A DNA stretch of 64,000 bases, taken from positions 1-64,000 of the forward strand of contig JBBHKE010002500.1 in assembly GCA_037447655.1 (NCBI GenBank). The letters are read 5' to 3'. The number at the start of each line of letters is the position of its first letter. Position 1 is the stretch's first letter. A program made the position numbers and the translations under genes. Positions 56,598-64,000 of this stretch are shown here, piece by piece. A model generated the notes under the pieces. The model was not told the origin of the DNA. It saw only the letters and a list, made by a program, of their open reading frames with translations, and did no database searches. Source of the stretch: Zygnema cylindricum (taxonomy: Eukaryota; Streptophyta; Zygnematophyceae; Zygnematales; Zygnemataceae).

Positions 56598-59500
56598 AAT
56601 TTCCCCCAAATTTTTAATATTGCAAACATAATTTAGCCCGATGAAAGGGTTGACAAGGTTCTCTAACTTACCTATACCCCATATTCCCTAACCTCTTCTC
56701 CCGCCCCTACAACTCCAATTCGGCCCTCTCCCACTACGATATGGCCCTCTCCGCTTCCTCTCCCTCCTTCCAATTCTTCACTAACCTATCAGCTCTCCGT
56801 TACCTTTCTCTTCCTTTTTCTTCTTTCCACTTAATATCTTTCAGCAGTTCTCTTTTTTTGCTGACAATGCCGTGAAATTCAGCGTTTTGGATGGAAAAGG
56901 ATCGACTTTTCAATGAATAGGACTAAATTGGTTTGAAAAACTTTGACAGCTTTTTTACAGACTATTTAATTGATTGAGCTTGATGTTGTAATACAAAGGC
57001 ATGGAATCTGTCATTAAAGAATATTAAGGAACATAATAAGAATTCCTGGTTAAACATGAAAAACTAGTAGGCAGATTTTTTTGTTTTCAAGAGCTTGAAG
57101 ATGTTATAAAAAGATTTGACTGATAATATTGTAAAAAAGCAAAATTTTGAAGGAGAAATTAAATTGCCTGGGTAATATCCTCGTGTGGAGAATGTTTAAA
57201 CCTGATTCATACCCTTGTTTAGCCCATGTAACGTCATCCAATTTTGGTAAAATATTTTCTAAAATGAAATTTGAAGCAACCTTCACGGTATGTATATAAG
57301 TATGTATATTTTTGTATGTATATATATGTATGCATTTGTATATATGCATCTGAGTTTGAAAAAACTTCGTTTTAGCATAAATATAGAAATTTGTCGTCTC
57401 TGTATACATGCCCACAATCTATGATTCAATTTTCAGAACTTACCAATAATGATCATTAGAATTCCATTATGTTACCCAAGAAAAGTAATCCTAAAAATGT
57501 TTCCCAAAAAAAGGTGAATTTTCATTAAACAAAATATTAGATTTAACTTGAGGGCAACATGATGAATATTACTTTATAACCAATTTTTGACTGCGATAAT
57601 TAAAATAAATCAATTTACCAATTGTGCACTATTCAGTATTGCAATATAGTACATATACTTTCGCTTTGGCTAACCAAACAGCTCTAATAATATTAATGAA
57701 ATGTCTGAGCGAATCTAGGCTGTTTGATTAGGCCAAACTTAACCATGTTAGCTGTTAAATTGTTCAAAATATCATCTGTCATGCTGTAAACAGCTTTTGT
57801 GCATACTTTTCATGGTCGGGCTGCTTTCAATAAAAAACGCTAAGAATTGGAAATTTTGGACTGACTGTTAGCTGTCCAAATTGATCCATTTCCGAAGGTT
57901 TATAACTTCGTCGGCTGTATAGCAAACCTCTTTTTTCTGACTAAAACTTACAGAAAAACAAATCCAGATATTTCTGTTGTAAATTTTTAGAAGAACGTTT
58001 GTGGTAAAAACTTATAAAACTACAATTTTTTGAATCGCCATCATGACTGGGCTGGAACAAATAAACGTATGCGAAACATATTTTTATGCAAACACGTATT
58101 ATTTTTCAGTACCGTGTCAGATATTTTAAAATGCGGGCATCGCTTTCAATGTTTTAGACATGGTTAAGGGACTCCCACGCAGTTCGAAGTGGATGTCAGA
58201 AAATTTGAGAATCGTCTTTGTTCAGAGACATGTAACGCCAAAAGTATGTATGGCAATATCCTTTTATTTGTTGTTCTAGGGTCTGAAAGTGATGAGCCTT
58301 ATGCTTACAGAGTATTGAATTTATTATGACTTCAGTTTTGAACCGACTTCACGGTTTTTGGGTCTATCCACTCTATTCTCAACTCTAGTGCTAAATGCGT
58401 TTAACATCCCCATTTTTCTGTACATTGCAAAAACAGGAGCGCGAGAATTTTAACGAGAGTCGGTTTCAACATAGTTTTTAAACCAAACGACCAAGAAAAT
58501 GTTTATATTTCGGTTTGGCTACAAATGAGGTCGGGGTCTAAGCGTAGTAAACACTATTGCAAATGTTTTAGATTCCCCCAATGCGGTACTATAGTGACAT
58601 GGTAGCCTGATCATTGTAGGAAAATTTGCTATAATACCTCACCAACACATTCCCAAGAAAAATTCCAAATATTATACCAAACTAATCTCGATTTTTTTTA
58701 GGATTTGAAAAAACTCCTTCACAATGAGTGGAACAACTTTGTCGAATCTCCAATATTAATAGTGTAGCATTTAAAAGAAAAATTGGCATGTCGACGAATT
58801 GCTGAATCACATGGACATTTAGGCTACTGAACCATTGCGTGAACTTTCTCTCTTTGGGGTTTTCGTAAGGTTTGAGAATTTTTTTTGTTATACAATGAAA
58901 ATAAAGCAAAGATCATACCGTTTTCCTCAATGTTTTACCGAATGTGGTTCCGTTGGAATCCATTTCACCACCAATGTCCAGAATTTGATGATCAAATATT
59001 GTAAGGATTTTTTTTTTATATATTTTGGGGTTTTATTCTTGTAGCATGTTGCATGAGACCTTTCGCTGTCACTTTTATACATAGTCATAATTATTCGTGG
59101 ATTTTTGGTCCTACAAAGAATAGCTGGGTAAGAATTTGACTTACATGCAAGCATGGCAAATATTCACCTAAATTTAGGTTTTCTTGCTTTTGTCGACCAA
59201 AAAAAAAAAAAAATCCACTGCGAAATGTTTCTGTGGTATGAGACGTACATGTAAATGTACCCTTATACTGTATTATTAGTACAGTCTAATCTTAAGGTCA
59301 ACTTTGGTCGAGCGAGTATAAAAATTGGTAACTAGAATAAGGATATTTCTAAAAATGTTCACCTAACCTCTTCTGTAAGCTCCAAGCCCTATTTTTCACA
59401 TTGGAGGCAACCATTTTGTTCATTCTCCTCTCTCTCCATCACTTGTATATATTCAAAATATCTCTCCAAAAATAGTGCACACATAGATGTTTACCATTTT

Positions 59501-59643
59501 TCAATCAGAAGAAAACAAAAAAATCTAACTCTTTGGTATGACTGCCAAATGTGGGAACAAATGGAGTTTTGCATTCGCCGGATTTTCTTACCGGAATAAT
59601 GCCTAAATGGTGGATATTCTTAAAATTTGCAGTAACAATGCTA

Positions 59644-59861
59644 CATCGTGAATCGCGTATAGTGTTAGTATTTTTTTTGCCGCTTAAAACATCTTTTCCC
59701 CATACACAATTGTCACATTATGGATCTGACGGTTGCGATTGAAAGCCACGATTCTCACCTTCGAATTGGCGGTCTCCATGTGTAAAAAGGAAAAGTGTGT
59801 ACGGAGAAAAGAAGTTTTTAAGTGGCGAAAAAATTATTAACACTAATAGCGATTCATGCTG
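59644..59861. mobile_element. TA-flanked MITE, 218 bp
   Basis: Ends are 'catcgtgaatcgcgtatagt' and 'actaatagcgattcatgctg', with TA on both sides. It is the sister of the copy at 30908-31124, alignable throughout. Confidence 0.8.
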
Positions 59862-59934
59862 TACCATGCAAATGGATGCAAATGGATTCAAATATCAACT
59901 AACGGAATTTGGGAAACATGGATGATTGGTACAG

Positions 59935-60243
59935 ATTCAACCTCATCTGAAACAAATCAAATTGATTGTCGATCCTAAAATGAATGGAAATTACCATGAG
60001 GAGGCTCTAACGAAACTCACACGATTGGCTATTATCTGCACTGCAAAGGATCCAGAATCCCGCCCAACTATGGAGGAAATTGCCAACTTTTGGCCCAAAT
60101 ATTGGATAAACAATCGATAGATTTGAATGATAACGATGAACGGGAGACTGCCGATACTGCCCTCGAGACGGTTTCGCATAACTGGAGGGTCATCTCATTC
60201 CATTTTGATTGTGCCCATGTCTCAGACCATTGGGCCCCGGTAG
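59935..60243 (+). pseudogene. LecRK-E exon 9'
   Basis: It encodes IQPHLKQIKLIVDPKM and DPESRPTMEEIA, then loses frame where about 12 bases are missing relative to D, and ends at a TAG equivalent to D's stop. No upstream kinase exons belong to it. Confidence 0.75.
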
Positions 60244-60924
60244 AATCTCCTCTTATTTTAATATTGTAAACATAATTTATCCCTATGAAAGGGTTGACAA
60301 GGTTTTCTAACTACCTATACCCCATATTCCCTCACCTCTTCTCCCGCCCTCACAACTCCAATTCGGTCCCCTCCCACTACGATTTGGCCCTCTCGGCTTC
60401 CTCTCCCTCCTTTAAATTCTTCACTAACCTATCAGCTCTCCATTACCTTTGTCTTCTTTTTTCTCCTTTCCACTTAATATCTTTCAGCAGTTCTCTCTTT
60501 TTGCTGACAATGCCGTGAAAGTCAACGTTTTAGATGGAAAAGGATCAACTTTCCAATGAATAGGACTAAACTGGTTTGGAAAAACTTAATACACCTTTTT
60601 TACAAACTATTTAATTGATTGAGCTGGATGATGTAATACAACGGCATGGAATCTGTCATTAAAGAATATTAAGGAACATAATGAGAATTCCTGGTTAAGC
60701 ATGAAAAACTAGTAAGAAGATTTTTTTGTTTTCAAGAGCTTGAAGATATTATAAAAAGATTTGACTGATAATATTGTAAAAAAGCAAAATTTTGAATCAG
60801 GAGAAATTAAATTGCCTGGGTAATATCCCCGTGTGGAGAATGTTTAAACCTGTTTCATACCCTTGTTTAGCTTATGTAACGTCATCCAATTTTGGTAAAA
60901 TAATTTCTAAAATGAAATGTGAAG

Positions 60925-61402
60925 GGTGAATTGCTATTAGTGTAAAGATATAATTAAAGTGAAGAAACAAAGTGTTATTAACTCTATTGTAGGTTCTAGG
61001 ACCTAACGCCAACAAAAATTAGCGCTAATTTATACATCTAACACTAATTTGGATACACATTCAACATACTGTAGCCGATATAGATTGTGTTCACATGGTC
61101 GACGTTTGAGCATGTGAGAAAATGTTCCCGTGCTAAGAATTAAATCCGAGTGCGCTTTCTTGTGTTGACGCACTCAATTTCCCGTATCGACGCCGTAAAC
61201 AGCGCGCAGTTCTAGCACGGCCCGAGACATTTTGTACACTACACTATTTAGAAACAGTCCAAATTAGAGCAATTGACTCTAATTAAACAATACCTATATA
61301 AGCGTGAAGGAAAAATAAAATTGCTAATTCTCTTTTAGGTTCGCGCGTTGAAATTTAACGGCGCCGAATTAGTGTTATTAACACTAGTAGCGATTCACGG
61401 TG
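60925..61402. mobile_element. TA-flanked MITE, longer class, 478 bp
   Basis: The right end 'actagtagcgattcacggtg' is followed by TA. The left end starts within the terminal repeat ('tgaattgctattagt'), its first bases being lost or changed. It is the inverted relative of 26411-26881. It sits where exon 1 of copy F would be expected. Confidence 0.7.
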
Positions 61403-61549
61403 TAGTTTCAAAGAAAAAGGTTAAAAAAAAATATCTCAGCTCAAAAACGCAAACGCCCTAAAACTCTAAGAATTGTGTGTCATGGGATTTGTAGTGATCA
61501 ATGCAAACAGGAGAACGTGGACTCCATTCACCCCATTCAGGATATAGTT

Positions 61550-64000
61550 TGGTTTTTGCGATATTTTTAAGATGGTGGATGCAAAGTTTGGTTCTTTTAT
61601 CACTTTTGGAATGGTGGTTTTTTAGGTTTTTCTAGGGTTTTTTAAGGTTTTTCCCAGGTTACTATTACGATATTTATGGCTTTTCGGGTTTTCGAGTGCT
61701 TTATAGAATTGAGATCATACATATTTGATCTGCATAGATTGTCATCTTTAAATTTGTGTTTGTATATTTGAGGTGGTGGTGTTGACATAGAAGGGGTCTA
61801 GTGCTAAATATTTGACAATTATTTCATCCTTTTTTCCTCTCATATACACATAGTGATGGTTGAAATGTCCCAATCAACAATCATCGCTTACTCCGATTGT
61901 TTAATTTTCTTCTCATTGCGACAGCCGTATGTTCCCTTTGGTATTAGGAGGTAGACTTGATGATCCATTTCAATTATTGGGTTGTATATGGACACCTGAT
62001 TCCAGTTCTTCGGCGGTAACCCAATAGGAAAAATGTCATAAAATGACGTGACAAGTAGAAGGATGGGCAGGAAGTCCAACGATAATTAGGTTGGGTTCAA
62101 GTTTTTGGATGGGTTTTTCTTTGCAAAGTTGTCAATTACTGTAAATTGGTCTTTTACATGCATAATAGTTACATTACTGTGTAGCACTTGAAAATGTGAT
62201 AGCATTGCAACCACTTTCGTTATTATATATGAAATATATTATAATATCGTCGTTTTAAAAACCCCTTTCCCCAATCTAATCATCTTCAACATCGACCTAA
62301 ACTCAGTTCACATCAACTTGAACTTGTAGTACAGAGCTGCACTTTGAAAACATATCATTTTACTATGGCAGAACTCGTAGTACAAATTCGTAAACCTTGT
62401 AATTTATATTATAGTATCCGTAGTAAGGCTAACCTTGTACCACAAAGATATACTCCTTTTCAATATAGTCTAGTTTACTTTTGAATCCCTTCAAAATTTA
62501 GAGTGTGCCTTGATGTCATTTCCGAAGCAAACATAATTTTTTTATTAAATGTATATAAAGTTGTCGCACATTTGAATTTTACGATTTTGAAATGGCGAGA
62601 CCTTCATCCAGTTCAGTTGATCTTTAGTCAAAAAATTGAGTTCAGCGAGGTCTACTGATAACTCTACAAAGGTGTACCTGGTATTTTACAAAGAGGGGGG
62701 GTCATGTTAACGGTCCCATCAATAGTTGAACCTTCAATAATGTATTTGACATGCATGTTTTTATCTACCTTGTCCTTATCCATTTTCCGTGTTTTTGGTT
62801 TTGTACGTTCAACAAAAGCCATTTATCAGGTTCCACACTTGACAGTTCATTCTCTATTACGGCCTTCAATGATTCTGCACCTTTAAAACTAAATGGATTT
62901 GCTGTACTTAATTTTTCCCGACTACAACTAACAACGGATGTACAATATGAAGTAGCACGAGCATTATACAAGGATTTCGTCCCAATTCTTTAAAATAACG
63001 CCACTGACGTATGCCAAGCAGCTTCATTTAGTGTGCAATTCTCTTTCAGAATCTTCACTCATAACGCTTCTGGATGTCATGGCCATGGCTTTGCCTTCAC
63101 CTTTCTTGGTTCAAATATATACCTATTCAACCTGAACGGGACCTCTTCATACATGGCCTTGCAATATACGGGTTATTCTAAACTTGGTAGTCTTAGCGTT
63201 GTTTTTGATGCCTTTATCGACTCTTATGATCCCGCCGGAAGATACGTGGGCATACGTGAAAAAATTCTCGATCGACCAGTGGCAAACAAGACTACAACAA
63301 TTTTGGATGATTTTAATCACACTACCAAGTATGCATGGTTGGATTATAATGCTACAAGTAAAATTTTGCATGTTTGCCTTAACAAGAATGAGTCAAAGCC
63401 AGCAACGCCTTTGCTTATCTACTAAAGATCTCTTTGCGAGTTGCTCAGACCAAAATACTGTGACTCATGCCAATCAGTTACTCAAGCGTACATGGATTCA
63501 CGGCTGGAACTGGCAATTGTACGGAGGTTCGTGAGATTCTTAGCTAGAGCTTTCAAAGCAGTTTCACAGGTATTGTATAAAAACCATGCCCATGAAGATA
63601 ATTTGTCTCCTTTTTCTCTTTAACTATTGAATGCCATTCTTAGATGAACGTAATCGTGCAGATAATTGGTCAGCCAAGTTAAAGTTCTTATCGGTAGGTC
63701 CAACAATGTTTTGAATGTCGTGTATGTGGCAAAATAGGTTTGTCAAATTCCCTACGTTTAATAAACAAATAAGCCGAGAATATTTTGTGCAATGAAACCA
63801 ACTAGGATTTTCTGAAGTAACGCAATGTGATTCAAGCACTCACACAACCGTGGATGTGAAGTTACTAAACATTTAAATTAATCACTTTTGAGGAGGATTT
63901 AATTAGACTACTGGAAAATTATCAAACACGTGTATTGTGGTCTCTATGTGAGTAAAAATTTTGTTTGAACTATTATCTAAACAAACTTGTGACAATCAAC
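61550..64000 (+). pseudogene. LecRK copy F: lectin exon, continuing off the window
   Basis: From about 61550 the sequence matches intron 1 of copy A (17570-16360, inverted), then the lectin exon 62830-63569, then the start of intron 2. No exon 1 was found; a MITE lies where it would be. Exons 3-9, if present, are outside the window. The lectin exon has two in-frame stops and at least one single-base loss, so this copy is also broken. Confidence 0.8.
62830..63569 (+). pseudogene. LecRK-F exon 2: L-type lectin domain with stops
   Basis: From acceptor 'tttatcag' it encodes STLDSSFSITAFNDSA, RALYKDFVPIL, a TAA where copy A has CAA, then QAASFSVQFSFRIF, CHGHGFAFTFLGSN, LSVVFDAFIDSYDPAGRYVG, and a second TAA after LLIY where A has AAA. 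A G is missing near 63492. It ends at donor 'cacag|gtattg'. It keeps the frame where A has its insertion, confirming that insertion as a lesion. Confidence 0.8.

Larger units (their letters stand above)
46560..57300 (+). pseudogene. LecRK copy D: exons 3-9 present, lectin exon deleted
   Basis: The leader (46560-47100) and first part of exon 1 (47101-~47158) are fused directly to sequence equivalent to intron 2 of copy A near 12000, so the rest of exon 1, intron 1 and the whole lectin exon are deleted. Exons 3-6 and 9 are open and equal in length to those of A. Exon 7 lacks one base, and exon 8 ends in TAG instead of Trp. Introns match A's in order, with D-specific insertions (a 68-bp MITE in intron 4, ~1.03 kb in intron 5, a MITE in intron 6). 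As an inverted partner of A it shows the ancestral exon sequences at A's broken sites. Confidence 0.85.
57420..60950 (+). pseudogene. LecRK copy E: tandem copy of intron 8 and exon 9
   Basis: 57420-58050 repeats 55490-56100 (for example 'ccaataatgatcattagaat'), and 58040-59920 matches intron 8 of copy A (about 4330-2640), which copy D has largely deleted. Exon 9' at 59935-60243 follows, then a 3' flank like D's (60244-60950). Upstream exons 1-8 are missing. It is a tandem duplicate that kept the full-length last intron. A 218-bp MITE is inserted just before exon 9'. Confidence 0.75.

Overview
The window looks like nuclear DNA of a streptophyte, most likely a land plant with a repeat-rich genome. 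It is AT-rich, has GT-AG introns up to about 5 kb, carries a legume-lectin-type receptor-like kinase (LecRK) family and a root-cap-domain gene, and is full of MITEs, tRNA-derived repeats and Ty1/copia fragments. The species cannot be fixed from sequence alone. Nothing here looks bacterial, organellar or viral.

Layout. 1-2300: no gene recognised, plus a fragment of a dispersed repeat. 2308-18166 (minus): LecRK copy A, with all nine exons. 18167-19650: its 5' flank, with a hAT-like MITE inserted. 19890-23512 (minus): LecRK relic B, ending in a truncated lectin exon. 23513-25430: tRNA-derived repeats and a 31-bp satellite. 26411-30640: MITEs and a Ty1/copia remnant on the minus strand. 32600-34904 (plus): the only gene I find intact, a five-exon secreted protein joining a PAN/apple-like Cys-rich domain to a Root_cap domain. 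35000-41270: repeats, simple sequence and MITEs. 41270-44600 (plus): LecRK fragment C (signal-peptide exon and lectin exon), split by copia 3' LTR sequence. 44793-46535: two more hAT-like MITEs. 46560-57300 (plus): LecRK copy D, without the lectin exon but with exons 3-9. 57420-60950: tandem extra copy E of the last intron and last exon. 61550-64000: LecRK copy F, lectin exon, running off the window.

The reconstructed LecRK model has nine exons with consistent phases. It predicts about 689 residues: signal peptide, L-type lectin ectodomain, one transmembrane helix and a Ser/Thr/Tyr-type kinase domain. Every copy carries lesions, and those of A (exons 2, 4, 6) and D (exons 1-2, 7, 8) fall in different exons. 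The locus therefore reads as an inverted and tandem LecRK cluster in decay around one intact secreted-protein gene.

Mobile DNA explains much of the rest. There are three small-element groups with 8-bp target duplications (hAT-like), two of them with related empty sites in this same window. There is an eight-member family of TA-flanked MITEs, and there are tRNA-derived repeats, one of whose tails appears to have seeded the 31-bp satellite. All coordinates and phases were worked out by hand from the sequence; family names rest on recognised motifs, not on searches.
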